From Pseudomonas sp. S37 (lineage in GTDB: Bacteria > Pseudomonadota > Gammaproteobacteria > Pseudomonadales > Pseudomonadaceae): a stretch of DNA of 64,000 bases. This document shows positions 1 to 8,111 of this stretch, one piece after another. Below the pieces are notes generated by a model, which had not been told where the DNA came from, did not search any database, and was given only the letters and a program-made list of their open reading frames with translations. The translations under genes and the position numbers were made by a program. Numbering within the stretch: the stretch's first letter is position 1; the number at the start of each line of letters is the position of its first letter. The stretch is from positions 1-64,000 of the forward strand of contig NZ_JACVZC010000014.1 in the NCBI RefSeq assembly GCF_016658545.1. The letters run 5' to 3'.

Positions 1-120
1 GTGGCGTCGAGTGCGGGCATGCTGGGTCCGTTGGGTGGTGCGGGGAACGGGGGCGACTTTAGCATGTCATGCAAGGTGTGCGAGGGTTGCTGTCCAGGCA
101 GCAGTCTTGAGTTGCCTATG

Positions 121-165
121 CTGGCCTCTTCGCGGGCGCGCCCGCGAAAGGGCCGGAGCAGGCAG
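121..165. repeat. Single REP-like palindrome
   Basis: The core TTCGCGGGCGCGCCCGCGAA at 129-148 is a perfect palindrome flanked by GGCCTC and GGGCC. It matches the ends of the REP units found elsewhere in this window. It sits in the non-coding 198 bases before the first gene, where I see no other feature. Confidence 0.7.
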
Positions 166-198
166 AGCAAGGTTCACAGGACGATAAAGGACTTTCTG

Positions 199-1266
199 AT
201 GCGCAACCTCTTGTTCAGTCTTTTGGCGTTGGCCGCTTTATTCACGGTACTCACAGCCTCCGCCAACAATGGCCAGGCCCTGGCCACCGCCCACGGCATC
301 CCGCACCCAGCAGTAATTGCCCACCGTGGCGCCTCGTACGACGCCCCGGAGTCCACCACCCCGGCTTACCTGCTGGCGCGTGAGCAGGGCGCCGACTACC
401 TGGAACTTGACCTGCAACGTACCCGTGATGGCGTGCTGGTAGTGGTGCATGACGATGTGCTGTTGCGCACCAGCGATGTCGCCGAGCGCTTCCCGGAGCG
501 CAAAGCCAGCCTGGTCAGCGCCTTCACTCTCGCCGAACTCAAGTCCTTGGACGCTGGCAGCTGGTTCAACCAGGCCTACCCGGAACGCGCCAGGCCAAGC
601 TTCCGCAAACTGCCGATACTTACCCTGGATGAAGTCATCGACATCGCCGAAGGCAACCCCGAGCGGCAACCCGGGTTGTACATCGAGACCAAGGTTCCCC
701 AGCAGTTCCCCGGCATCGAGCAGGACCTGAAGGCACGGCTTGAAGTCCGTGGCTGGCTCGACCGACCGGGTCGTGTGGTCCTGCAGACCTTCGACCGCAA
801 CAGCCTGGCGCTGCTGCACCAGGCCATGCCGCAAGTACCGAAGATACTGCTGCTATGGGTAGGCACGAAAACCATCAAGCCCGCCTCGGGGCAGGACTTC
901 GTCGACTCAGGTGAAACCGACAAGGCAGCGTTCTACGCCCGCCAGCAGCCGCGAGACCAGGCAGAGTTCCTGCGCTGGCTTGACTACGCCAGGCAAGGCG
1001 GTGCTGTGGGGACCGGGCCCTCTGCCAGGCGTACGGGCCTGGGCGAGCAGAGTTACGCCGACCTGATCCAGCCATGGATGAACCAGGCTAGCCACGCGCG
1101 AGATCTGCTGGTGCATGTGTATACCCTCGACGAGCCGGTGGATTTCGACAAGGCGATGAAAGCGGGAGTAGACGGGATATTCACCAACCGCGCAGGGGCG
1201 TTGCTGCGGTTCTACCAGCGTCCAGCGGAGCCTGAGGTGGCTGCGTTGGAAAAGTTGGGATACTGA
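199..1266 (+). CDS. glpQ: Secreted glycerophosphodiester phosphodiesterase
   Basis: This 355-residue protein hydrolyses glycerophosphodiesters to glycerol-3-phosphate and an alcohol. The reading frame is open to the window edge, but the ATG at 199 is followed by a clear signal peptide (hydrophobic residues 4-20, cleavage near ASA/NN), so I start there. The earlier codons run through a REP palindrome. GDPD-family signatures are all present: H42-R43-G, E51, the E69-x-D71 metal pair, the T-x-DG turn and H84-D85. The length and signal peptide fit the periplasmic GlpQ type rather than the cytoplasmic UgpQ type. It converges on higA 18 bases downstream. The family is secure. The symbol rests on localisation only. 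Confidence 0.88.
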   Translation: MRNLLFSLLALAALFTVLTASANNGQALATAHGIPHPAVIAHRGASYDAPESTTPAYLLAREQGADYLELDLQRTRDGVLVVVHDDVLLRTSDVAERFPERKASLVSAFTLAELKSLDAGSWFNQAYPERARPSFRKLPILTLDEVIDIAEGNPERQPGLYIETKVPQQFPGIEQDLKARLEVRGWLDRPGRVVLQTFDRNSLALLHQAMPQVPKILLLWVGTKTIKPASGQDFVDSGETDKAAFYARQQPRDQAEFLRWLDYARQGGAVGTGPSARRTGLGEQSYADLIQPWMNQASHARDLLVHVYTLDEPVDFDKAMKAGVDGIFTNRAGALLRFYQRPAEPEVAALEKLGY

Positions 1267-1284
1267 ACGCTGGCAGGCCTTTTT

Positions 1285-1572
1285 TCAGTGGGCAAGGGCC
1301 TTCAGCACATGGTCAGGATCATTACGTATCGCACGCAGCAACGCTTTGGCAGGCCCGGTAGGTTCTCGCCGCCCTTGTTCCCAGTTTCTCAGGGTTGCAA
1401 CCTGTACATCGATGATCTCGGCAAAGCGTGCTTGGGTAAGCCCGGTTGCCTTGCGGATGTTACGGACCTGCAGCGCATCGATTTCGAACTCACGAGAGGG
1501 CGCACGCTTGCCCTGGACGATGTCGTCCATTTGTTGAACGCTTTCCATCAGTTCGTCAAAAAAGCGGTTCAT
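1285..1572 (-). CDS. higA: HigA2-type antitoxin, XRE/Cro HTH protein
   Basis: This 95-residue protein has a C-terminal Cro/C1-type helix-turn-helix at about residues 36-85 (TQARFAEIIDVQVATLRNWE, then QGRREPTG). The N-terminal 30 residues lack HTH character and would be the part that wraps the toxin in HigA2-type antitoxins. It is the second gene of the pair: its ATG overlaps the toxin stop in an ATGA junction, so the two are translationally coupled. Toxin-first order is typical of HigBA. It probably represses its own promoter. The family is clear. Whether the toxin is active is unknown. Confidence 0.88.
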   Translation of the reverse strand: MNRFFDELMESVQQMDDIVQGKRAPSREFEIDALQVRNIRKATGLTQARFAEIIDVQVATLRNWEQGRREPTGPAKALLRAIRNDPDHVLKALAH

Positions 1573-1889
1573 GCATGCCTCCAGTGTTCAATGATCGACC
1601 TCAGCGCCTTGCGTTGTTCGCTGGACAGGTCGGGCTGCTCGTTTTTGCCGTAGATGTAGAGCATGGCTATCTGTGATCTGGATATGAAGTGATAGTAGAT
1701 AACCCTGGCGCCACCGCGCTTTCCGTGGCCGTTCGCAGCCACACGCAATTTGCGCAGACCGCCTGTTCCCTCAATCAAGTCGCCTGTCTCGGGTGAAACC
1801 ATCAGCCTCACTTGCAGCAGGCGATAGGTATCGTCGTCGAGCAGTTCTCTGACTCGCTTGGTGAACAAAGCTGTTTCGGTGAAAAGCAT
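1569..1889 (-). CDS. higB: RelE/HigB2-type toxin
   Basis: This 106-residue RelE-superfamily protein resembles Vibrio HigB2, a ribosome-dependent mRNA interferase. Recognisable conserved stretches are GDLIEGTGGLRKLRVA, GKRGGARVIYY and YIYGKNEQPDLS, which contain the Lys/Arg-rich catalytic surface of this family. It is full length, without frameshift. It precedes and overlaps the antitoxin gene by 4 bases. It could also be named RelE-like, because the HigB/RelE boundary is not sharp. Confidence 0.87.
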   Translation of the reverse strand: MLFTETALFTKRVRELLDDDTYRLLQVRLMVSPETGDLIEGTGGLRKLRVAANGHGKRGGARVIYYHFISRSQIAMLYIYGKNEQPDLSSEQRKALRSIIEHWRHA

Positions 1890-1977
1890 AGCAGGTTGTA
1901 CGCCATTGGCGTAGCCGCCGGTTGTCCAGCGCTACAGAGAAAGGAGTGCCCGGCTGTACTTCAGAGCGGGATAGCGA

Positions 1978-2004
1978 GGCTAGCGAACCTGGTCGTCGCT
2001 AGCC
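1978..2004 (-). promoter_or_regulatory. Inverted repeat upstream of higBA, candidate operator
   Basis: GGCTAGCGA (1978-1986) and TCGCTAGCC (1996-2004) form perfect 9-bp arms around a 9-nt centre, about 90-115 bases upstream of the toxin start. Neither strand has a T-tract, so it does not look like an intrinsic terminator for the sulP gene upstream. An autoregulatory HigA operator is an inference from position and symmetry. Confidence 0.4.
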
Positions 2005-2057
2005 GATCATCCCTTTCCGAGTACCATGTAGTCCTTTTCTGTACAGTATGCTGACTG

Positions 2058-3782
2058 CTAGCCAGGGTGGTCCGCTTGACGCTGCTCGGCAACCGGCACA
2101 CTGCGGTTGCGATTACGCCACACCCGGTACGCCCGAATCCCCGCCCGCACCGAGCCGAACAGCAGTTTGTCTTCCATCTCCCGCGCCATCCCCGAGCGCA
2201 CCAGCATGCGCAGGAAGGTGCCGCGGGCGCGGGCGATGGCGAAGAAGATGCCCTGGGCTGCCAGGGTGTCGCGCACTTCACGCAGGGCGGCCATGCCGCT
2301 GACGTCGATGCTGGTCACAGCCTCGGCATCGAACAGCACCGCTTTCGGCTCGGCCTGGCTCTGCACCGCTTCGAGCAGGCGCATCTTGAAGTAGTCGGCG
2401 TTGAAGAACAGGATCGCGTCGTCGAAGCGGTACACCACCAGGCCGGGCACGGTGCGGGCATCCTTGAACTTGCGAATGTCGACCTGGCCTTCGGTGCCCG
2501 GCAGCCAGCCGAGCACGGCGTCGGTTGGCTGGTAGATGCTGTACAGCAGGCGCAGGATCGCCAGGGTCACGGCAAATACGATGCCGGGCAGCACGCCCAG
2601 GCCCAATACGTGCACGGTGGTCAGCAGGCACAGCCAGAATTCAAAGCGGCTCAGGCGGCGGATGCTCGCCAGCGACTTGATGTCGATCAGCCCCCAACCG
2701 GCCATCAGCAGCACCGCGCCCAGTGCTGCCTGCGGGATCCACGCCATCGGTGCGGTGAAGAACAGCAGGATCAGGGCGATCACCAGTGCAGCGATAATGC
2801 CCACCAGCTGGCTTTTGCCACCGACCATGTCGTTGACGGCGGTTCGCGAGTCTGCACCGCTGATGGCAAAGCCTTGGGAAGCCCCGGCTGCCAGGTTGCT
2901 CACACCCAGGGCGACGAACTCGTGGTTGGCGTTGATTGCGTAGCCATGCCGGGCAGCAAAGCTGCGTGCAGTCAGCATGGCACTGCAGAAACTGACCGTG
3001 GCGATACCCAGGGCGTCGCGCAACAGGCTCTTCATTTCGGCCAGGTTGCTGTGTGGCCAGGCCAGCTGCGGAATGCCGGCAGGCACCGGGCCGAGGATGG
3101 CAACGCCAAAGCGGTCGAGACCCAACAGCCCCACCAGCAGCATGAACAGCGCTACCACGATGAGCGCTGCAGGCAACCGTGGGTAGCGCCGTGGCAGCCA
3201 GATCAGCAGGCCCAGCGCGGCCAGGCCAATGAGCAAGGTTACCCAGTGGATTTCGCCCAGGCGCTGGAGGAAGTTGATCAGGCTGAGGATGAAACCGTCG
3301 CCCTCGATCTTGAACCCCACCACCTTGGACAATTGCCCGGCAATCAGGCTCAGACCAATGCCATTGAGGTAGCCGATCAGAATCGGCCGGGAGAAGAAGC
3401 TGGCGATGAACCCGGCCCGCGCGAGGCCCGCAGCAATCAGCATGACCCCGACCAGCACGGTGACGATCACTGACAACTCCGCGATGCGCTGTGGGTCGCC
3501 CATGGCCAGCGGCGCCACGGCACCGGCAATCATCGCGCAGGTGGCAGCGTCGGGGCCGACCATCAACTGGCGCGAGCTGCCGATCAACGCGTACACCATC
3601 ATTGGCAGCACGCAGGCATACAGACCGTACTGCGGCGGCAGGCCGACGATCTGCGCGTAGGCAATGGCAATCGGGATCTGGATTGCCGCTACCGAGAGCC
3701 CGGCCTGCAGGTCGGCGTGGAACCATTCACGGCGGTAGTGCAGCAGGTTGGCAAGGCCCGGTAGCCAGCGGGAGAGAAACAT
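2058..3782 (-). CDS. SulP-family anion transporter with STAS domain
   Basis: This 574-residue inner-membrane protein of the SulP/SLC26 family transports inorganic anions such as sulfate or bicarbonate. The N-terminal 400 residues hold many hydrophobic segments, including the family signature region around residues 32-85 (AIQIPIAIAYAQIVGLPPQYGLY, split here only by description, then GSSRQLMVGPDAA). A cytoplasmic STAS domain follows at about 435-550 (ILFFNADYFKMRLLEAV, VTSIDVSGMAALREV). There is no adjacent carbonic anhydrase or cys gene to indicate the substrate. It is monocistronic on the minus strand, downstream of tRNA-Gly. Confidence 0.9.
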   Translation of the reverse strand: MFLSRWLPGLANLLHYRREWFHADLQAGLSVAAIQIPIAIAYAQIVGLPPQYGLYACVLPMMVYALIGSSRQLMVGPDAATCAMIAGAVAPLAMGDPQRIAELSVIVTVLVGVMLIAAGLARAGFIASFFSRPILIGYLNGIGLSLIAGQLSKVVGFKIEGDGFILSLINFLQRLGEIHWVTLLIGLAALGLLIWLPRRYPRLPAALIVVALFMLLVGLLGLDRFGVAILGPVPAGIPQLAWPHSNLAEMKSLLRDALGIATVSFCSAMLTARSFAARHGYAINANHEFVALGVSNLAAGASQGFAISGADSRTAVNDMVGGKSQLVGIIAALVIALILLFFTAPMAWIPQAALGAVLLMAGWGLIDIKSLASIRRLSRFEFWLCLLTTVHVLGLGVLPGIVFAVTLAILRLLYSIYQPTDAVLGWLPGTEGQVDIRKFKDARTVPGLVVYRFDDAILFFNADYFKMRLLEAVQSQAEPKAVLFDAEAVTSIDVSGMAALREVRDTLAAQGIFFAIARARGTFLRMLVRSGMAREMEDKLLFGSVRAGIRAYRVWRNRNRSVPVAEQRQADHPG

Positions 3783-3898
3783 GCGTCGTCCTTTCGAAAT
3801 GCTTCACGAAACCATCTACGCATTGAAGCGGATCGCCAGGCAAATGGCCATGCTGCTGATCAGCGAAAGCAGCACATCGAAGGGAAGGGGGTCGAAAC

Positions 3899-3923
3899 GA
3901 AAAAAGGAGCCTAGGCTCCTTTT
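3899..3923 (-). terminator. Intrinsic terminator of tRNA-Gly
   Basis: Arms AAAAGGAGCC (3902-3911) and GGCTCCTTTT (3914-3923) flank a 2-nt centre. Read on the minus strand the hairpin ends in a run of at least six T, 44-65 bases past the tRNA 3' end. Confidence 0.8.
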
Positions 3924-3966
3924 GACAGCGATGACGTTGCTGGAACGCCATGCGGGATTGCAAATG

Positions 3967-4040
3967 TGGAGCGGGTAGAGGGAATCGAACCCTCAACTAA
4001 AGCTTGGGAAGCTTTCGTTTTGCCACTAAACTATACCCGC
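3967..4040 (-). tRNA. tRNA-Gly (anticodon CCC)
   Basis: The minus strand gives a 74-nt cloverleaf with CCA encoded. The acceptor arms GCGGGTA and TACCCGC pair over 7 bp. The anticodon arm is AAAGC/GCTTT around the loop TTCCCAA, giving anticodon CCC, which reads GGG glycine codons. The T arm is GAGGG-TTCGATT-CCCTC. It is a lone tRNA with its own terminator, and I see no 3'-end duplication nearby that would mark an integrated element. Confidence 0.95.
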
Positions 4041-4151
4041 GTCTGCGCAGCACTTTTTACCAGAACCCTCCACGAATTAGAAGCCCAAGTTATAAAAAAG
4101 CTTGTCGGCGCCCCGTGGCCTGCGGGTATCAGTAACAGGACGCCGAACTGC

Positions 4152-5048
4152 TCAGATGGCCAATGCATGCTGCCCCTGCTGCCCCTGTAGCAGCGGCTGG
4201 TAACGTTGACGGGCTTCACGCACGGTCGGCTTGAGGAACCCCAGCATGACGTTACGGGTGTCCTCACAGGCGGCCTTGTTCTCCATATCCAGGAAGTGGC
4301 CCGCATCGCGGATCACGCTGAACTGGCTACGGCCCACATGTTTGCCGAACTGCCGGGCATCTTCGACCGTGGTGTACTCATCGCGGTCGCCGTTGATGAA
4401 CAGCACCGGGATATCGATATTGCGCGCGCCATCCAGCGCCCGCTCCAGATCGTGTTGCAGCACCTGGTTGATGTGGAAGTGCATCTGCTCGTATTCGTGC
4501 CTGTCCAGGCTGCTGACGTGCCGGTAGTTGAAGCGCTTGAACAGTGACGGCAGGTGCTTGCCGATGGTGTCGTTGACCAGGTTGCCGACCTGATAGCGGT
4601 CACAGGCGGCCAGGTACTGGCAACCGCGGTCCAGGTAATCGCGCATCGGTTCGTTGATCACCGGCGAGAACGAGCTCACCACGGCTTTTTTCACGCACCG
4701 CGGCTGGTGCGCCAGCGCCAGCAGTGTGCTTGCACCACCCCACGAGAACGACATCACGTGGTCGGCCTGGAAGTGCTCGATCAGCTCAAGGAGGATATGC
4801 GCCTCGGTCTCCTTGCTGATCAACCGTTCCTGGCGGTTGTGTGGCTTGGATTTGCCCGCATAGGGCTGGTCGAACAGTACTACGTTGAACTGCGGGTGCA
4901 GGTTACGTACCGTTTGGGCGAACGAGGCCGTGGTGGCCAGCGAGCCATTGATCAGAATGATCGTGTTCTCGGCCGCATCCGCGCGATAGAACTCCGTGTA
5001 AACCCGATACTGACCTTGGATATCAAGTACAGCGATTTCTGGCCTCAT
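4152..5048 (-). CDS. phaG: PhaG, (R)-3-hydroxyacyl-ACP thioesterase/transacylase
   Basis: This 298-residue alpha/beta hydrolase links fatty-acid synthesis to medium-chain polyhydroxyalkanoate synthesis by releasing (R)-3-hydroxyacyl groups from ACP. It was first described as an ACP:CoA transacylase and is now viewed mainly as a thioesterase working with a CoA ligase. The N-terminus (MRPEIAVLDIQGQYRVYTEF) is the one I recognise from P. putida PhaG. The catalytic triad residues by family alignment are S102 (in SFSWGG), D223 (in NGDRDEY) and H251 (in DAGHFLD). The same triad spacing occurs in RhlA. The C-terminus is a few residues longer and Gln-rich (LLQGQQGQHALAI). A GGAG Shine-Dalgarno precedes the ATG. 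It is monocistronic. Confidence 0.96.
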   Translation of the reverse strand: MRPEIAVLDIQGQYRVYTEFYRADAAENTIILINGSLATTASFAQTVRNLHPQFNVVLFDQPYAGKSKPHNRQERLISKETEAHILLELIEHFQADHVMSFSWGGASTLLALAHQPRCVKKAVVSSFSPVINEPMRDYLDRGCQYLAACDRYQVGNLVNDTIGKHLPSLFKRFNYRHVSSLDRHEYEQMHFHINQVLQHDLERALDGARNIDIPVLFINGDRDEYTTVEDARQFGKHVGRSQFSVIRDAGHFLDMENKAACEDTRNVMLGFLKPTVREARQRYQPLLQGQQGQHALAI

Positions 5049-5386
5049 GTCATCGACTCCTGGCGCAAAAAGGGTATTCGCGTCACCTAGGGTGCACGTT
5101 CTTTATGACAGGTAGGCATTCGCCTGAAGAGTAACCGGGGGGCCCTGTGTCGATCCTTGGCACTTGCGTCGACGGTATTGTTTTTGGCGGGCAATTTGCC
5201 GTGCCCCAAGGCATCGAGGCCCTGGGTGGCCGGCAAAAAGGTGTCTTGGTCTGCGGTCGTGACTTGGTAGTCACATGCAGACTGACGAATTGGATTCAAG
5301 CAGTGGGTCGGGGATCCCGCAAGTGCCGTTCGGGGGGAAATGTGACTTTTGTCGCTGAGCGGTCGTATGACGACTCTGTGCTGTCT
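5049..5386. other. phaG upstream region, no gene seen
   Basis: About 340 bases without a convincing coding frame. The only symmetrical elements noticed are GTGACT-TGGT-AGTCAC (5259-5274) and a GGCAC/TTGC pair on the minus strand whose spacing is wrong by one base for sigma-54. The phaG promoter should lie here, but I cannot place it. Confidence 0.5.
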
Positions 5387-5508
5387 GTTCCGGCCTCTTC
5401 GCGGCGGTTCGGCGCCCCGATGAACCCGCTCCCACAGGGTCAGCGCCGCTTGCACGGGCTATGGAGTACCTGTGGGAGCGGGTTCACCCGCGAATAGGCC
5501 CGAGCAGG
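5387..5508. repeat. REP pair, one unit degenerate
   Basis: Two inverted REP units. The first (5389-5437) is damaged in its stem (TTCGCGGCGGTTCGGCGCCCC). The second (5469-5508) is intact, with CTGTGGGAGCGGGTTCACCC. They lie just downstream of rsuA and upstream of phaG. Confidence 0.8.
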
Positions 5509-5512
5509 CGAC

Positions 5513-6205
5513 CTAGACGGTAGCTATTTCTTCGGCAGTCAGCTCACGAAACGCCCCAGGTGCCAACCCCGGGTCGAGCCGGATCGCCCCCATGCGCTCG
5601 CGATGCAACCCCACCACCTTGTTGTCGAAATGCCCGAACATGCGCTTGACCTGGTGATACCGCCCTTCAACGATCGCCAGCCGCGCCTGGCGTGGGCCGA
5701 GAATATCCAGCTGTGCAGGCTGGGTAGTGAGGTCTTCAAAGGCAAAGTAGAACCCTTCACGGAACTTGGCCACATAGTGCTCGCCAATTTCGTCCTCGGT
5801 TTCCACCAGGTAATGCTTGGGCAGCTTGGTAGTCGGCTGGGTCAGGCGCCGCGACCACTGGCCATCGTTGGTCAGGATCATCAGCCCGGTGGTGTTGAAG
5901 TCCAGACGCCCGGCAATATGCAGGTCATCACGCAACGTCGCGGGCAGCAGGTCGAGCACGGTACGGTGTTGCGGGTCCTGGGTGGCGCTGACACAGCCGG
6001 TTGGCTTGTGCAGCATCAGGTAGCGGGCCGGGCGACCGGCCTGCAAGAGCTGGTCGTCCAGCTCCACACGGCTGAATTCGCGCACTTCGGCCAGCGGGTC
6101 ACTGACCACCTGGCCATCCACCCGCACGCGGCGCTGGGCCAGCATCAGGCGTGCTTGCTGGCGGTTGTGGCTGGGCAGGTTGGCAAGAAAACGGTCGAGG
6201 CGCAT
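5513..6205 (-). CDS. rsuA: 16S rRNA pseudouridine(516) synthase RsuA
   Basis: This 230-residue enzyme isomerises U516 of 16S rRNA. The N-terminal S4 RNA-binding domain (residues 1-58, RLDRFLANLPSHNRQQARLM) is followed by the catalytic domain. The RsuA-family signature GRLDFNTTGLMILTNDG gives catalytic D102. The C-terminal EGRYHQVKRMFGHFDNKV is also typical. It is the third gene of an apparent operon, starting 9 bases after the CWC-protein stop. RluE/RluF-type relatives share the same motifs, but the S4-plus-RsuA layout and length favour RsuA. Confidence 0.92.
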   Translation of the reverse strand: MRLDRFLANLPSHNRQQARLMLAQRRVRVDGQVVSDPLAEVREFSRVELDDQLLQAGRPARYLMLHKPTGCVSATQDPQHRTVLDLLPATLRDDLHIAGRLDFNTTGLMILTNDGQWSRRLTQPTTKLPKHYLVETEDEIGEHYVAKFREGFYFAFEDLTTQPAQLDILGPRQARLAIVEGRYHQVKRMFGHFDNKVVGLHRERMGAIRLDPGLAPGAFRELTAEEIATV

Positions 6206-6214
6206 GGCAAACAG

Positions 6215-6427
6215 TCAGGGGGTGGTGGACGAGCGCAGTTGCTCTTCAACGGCAGCACAGCGCGGGCACAGGCAAGCCTTGTTGCGCAGCTCGGCAGGCA
6301 GGGCCTGAAGCACGGCCGGGTCGATACTGACGCCGTAGCACCAGCAGGCCTGGGTGGCGCGGCGCGGGTCGGCCAGGCTGCACTGGTTGAGGGCACCGCA
6401 AGCGGGGCAGTGTTGCTGATCAGTCAT
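6215..6427 (-). CDS. Small cysteine-rich CWC-family protein
   Basis: This 70-residue protein has eight cysteines (C7, C10, C16, C28, C30, C52, C54, C57) in CPxCG, CWC and CLCPRC groups, which suggests one or two bound metal ions, probably zinc. The CWC motif names the family, whose function is unknown. Its ATG overlaps the stop of the upstream diguanylate cyclase gene (ATGA) and rsuA follows at once, so it is expressed between them. A role with rRNA modification is only a contextual guess. Confidence 0.85.
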   Translation of the reverse strand: MTDQQHCPACGALNQCSLADPRRATQACWCYGVSIDPAVLQALPAELRNKACLCPRCAAVEEQLRSSTTP

Positions 6428-7899
6428 GGGGCTTCACTACAGACTCGGTTGCGGCCAGCCTGCTTGGCACGATAAAGCGCACGGTCGGCGCGGGTCAGCA
6501 GGGCGTGCAGGGTATCGCCTGGTTGCAGGCTGCTCAGGCCGATGCTGGTAGTCAGGCGCAGCGGCTGGTCGTCGTAGCTGAAGGTCAGCTGTTCGGTGCG
6601 CCGACGGATCTTTTCTGCCACCTCGGTAGCCTGCCGGCCTTCGGCTTCACGCAGCAGCACGATGAACTCCTCACCGCCCCAGCGGCACAGTATATCTGAC
6701 TGGCGCAGGCTGCCCTGCAGCACATTGGCGAATTGGCGCAGCACTTCGTCGCCTGCCAAGTGCCCGTGGGTGTCGTTCAGCGCCTTGAAGTGGTCAAGGT
6801 CGATCAGCAAGGCCACCAGAGGGCCGCTGTCGCGCTGGGCTTCGTGCAGGGCCTGGGCGGCGAGCAGGTCGAAGCTGCGCCGGTTGGGCAGGCCGGTGAG
6901 GCTGTCGAGGGTGGCCAGGGCTTCGGTGCTGGCCTGGTGGCGGCGGACCATGGCATGCACCAGCGCCAGTACCACCAGGGTGATCATCGCGCAGATCGCC
7001 AGGTTCAGGTAAAGGGAATGGCGAATGCGGTCGAGGGCACCGGTTTCACGCTTGTCCACCAGCAGGTACCAGTCCAGTTCGGGCAGGTGGCGCACGTTGA
7101 TGAAGTGGCTGTGGTTGTCGCTGTCACGGTACTCGTGGCTGCCTTCGCCGGGTACCGGTTGCTCGGCCAGCACGTCATTCAACTCGCGGTTGGCATTGAG
7201 TTGTTGCCCGACCAGCAAGCCATGTGGGCCTCCGTCGGAGCCGGTCAGCAGGACCTTGCCCTTGGCATCGGTGAACAGCACCGCGCGTTGGTAACGGCGT
7301 TGATACTGGTCGATCAGCTTGACCACCGACGAAACGCTCAGACCGACACCTGCGGCGCCAATGAAGCGCTGCTGGTAGTCATGCACCTGATAGTTGATGA
7401 ACACGGTAAGGCTGTCCTGGTTGGCCATGTCCAGGTCAACGTTGATCTCGTAGGGGGCCTTGAGCTCGCGCAGGCGGAAATACCAGGCGTCGCGCCAGGT
7501 ACCCGGTTCGACATGCTTGAGCACACCCTTGGCCTGGTAATAGGTCAGTGTGCGGTCGGAGACGAAGAACGAAGTGAAGGTATCCTGCTTGCCCATGACC
7601 TCGCCCAGGTAGCGGGTCATGCGCGCCGTATCCTGCTCGCCGGACAGCACCCAGTCGCGCAGGAAGGTGTCCTGGGCCATCATCGAGGCGATCAGCACCG
7701 GGCGGATCAGGTCTTTCTGGATTTCCGAGTAGACCGTGTCGGAGGTCAGTGGCAGTTCGGTGTTTATGATGCCGTCGCGTATGGCGCTGCGCGAGGCGAA
7801 GTAGCTGAGCAGTGAAGTGGCGAGGAAGCCGCAGGCCAGCAGTATCAGCAGGGTCAAGATCAGCGAACGCTGCGAGAACAGGGCGGAACGTAATGGCAT
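6424..7899 (-). CDS. Membrane diguanylate cyclase with periplasmic Cache sensor
   Basis: This 491-residue protein makes cyclic di-GMP. TM1 at about 12-35 and TM2 at about 297-318 bracket a 260-residue periplasmic region of double-Cache type (FFVSDRTLTYYQAKGVLKHV, then FTDAKGKVLLTG). The GGDEF domain (about 325-487) has an intact active site GGEEF at 408-412 and an inhibitory I-site RQSD at 399-402, so it should be active and product-inhibited. No EAL domain is present. It heads the operon with the CWC gene and rsuA. The sensed ligand is unknown. Confidence 0.93.
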   Translation of the reverse strand: MPLRSALFSQRSLILTLLILLACGFLATSLLSYFASRSAIRDGIINTELPLTSDTVYSEIQKDLIRPVLIASMMAQDTFLRDWVLSGEQDTARMTRYLGEVMGKQDTFTSFFVSDRTLTYYQAKGVLKHVEPGTWRDAWYFRLRELKAPYEINVDLDMANQDSLTVFINYQVHDYQQRFIGAAGVGLSVSSVVKLIDQYQRRYQRAVLFTDAKGKVLLTGSDGGPHGLLVGQQLNANRELNDVLAEQPVPGEGSHEYRDSDNHSHFINVRHLPELDWYLLVDKRETGALDRIRHSLYLNLAICAMITLVVLALVHAMVRRHQASTEALATLDSLTGLPNRRSFDLLAAQALHEAQRDSGPLVALLIDLDHFKALNDTHGHLAGDEVLRQFANVLQGSLRQSDILCRWGGEEFIVLLREAEGRQATEVAEKIRRRTEQLTFSYDDQPLRLTTSIGLSSLQPGDTLHALLTRADRALYRAKQAGRNRVCSEAP

Positions 7900-8111
7900 G
7901 ATCTTCCCGTGATGTGTGCCGAGGCGCTCATTCTAGTGAGATGACCGGAAAATGACTGCAAGTTTTTCAGGGTTATAGCAGCTGTATCAATTTGTTGCAG
8001 AAATGGCACTGCACCTCGGCCTCGCTGTCTGATTCAGTGTCGATGAACGCATTTCGCGCCGACGCTCGCCAGCGCCGCTGTTCGGGCACTCCAGCGGTCC
8101 AGGAGGCCGCC

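Noticed and set aside
1..198. N-terminal extension of the glycerophosphodiesterase frame to the window edge
   Set aside because: It runs through a REP palindrome, and a proper signal peptide begins only at 199.
3967..4040. tRNA-Gly as the attachment site of an integrated element
   Set aside because: No integrase gene and no duplicate of the tRNA 3' end is seen in the flanks, and neighbours are core genes.
5190..5215. Sigma-54-like GGGCAC/TTGC pair on the minus strand upstream of phaG
   Set aside because: The GG-to-GC distance is one base too long, and sigma-54 promoters tolerate little change. The motif is probably chance.
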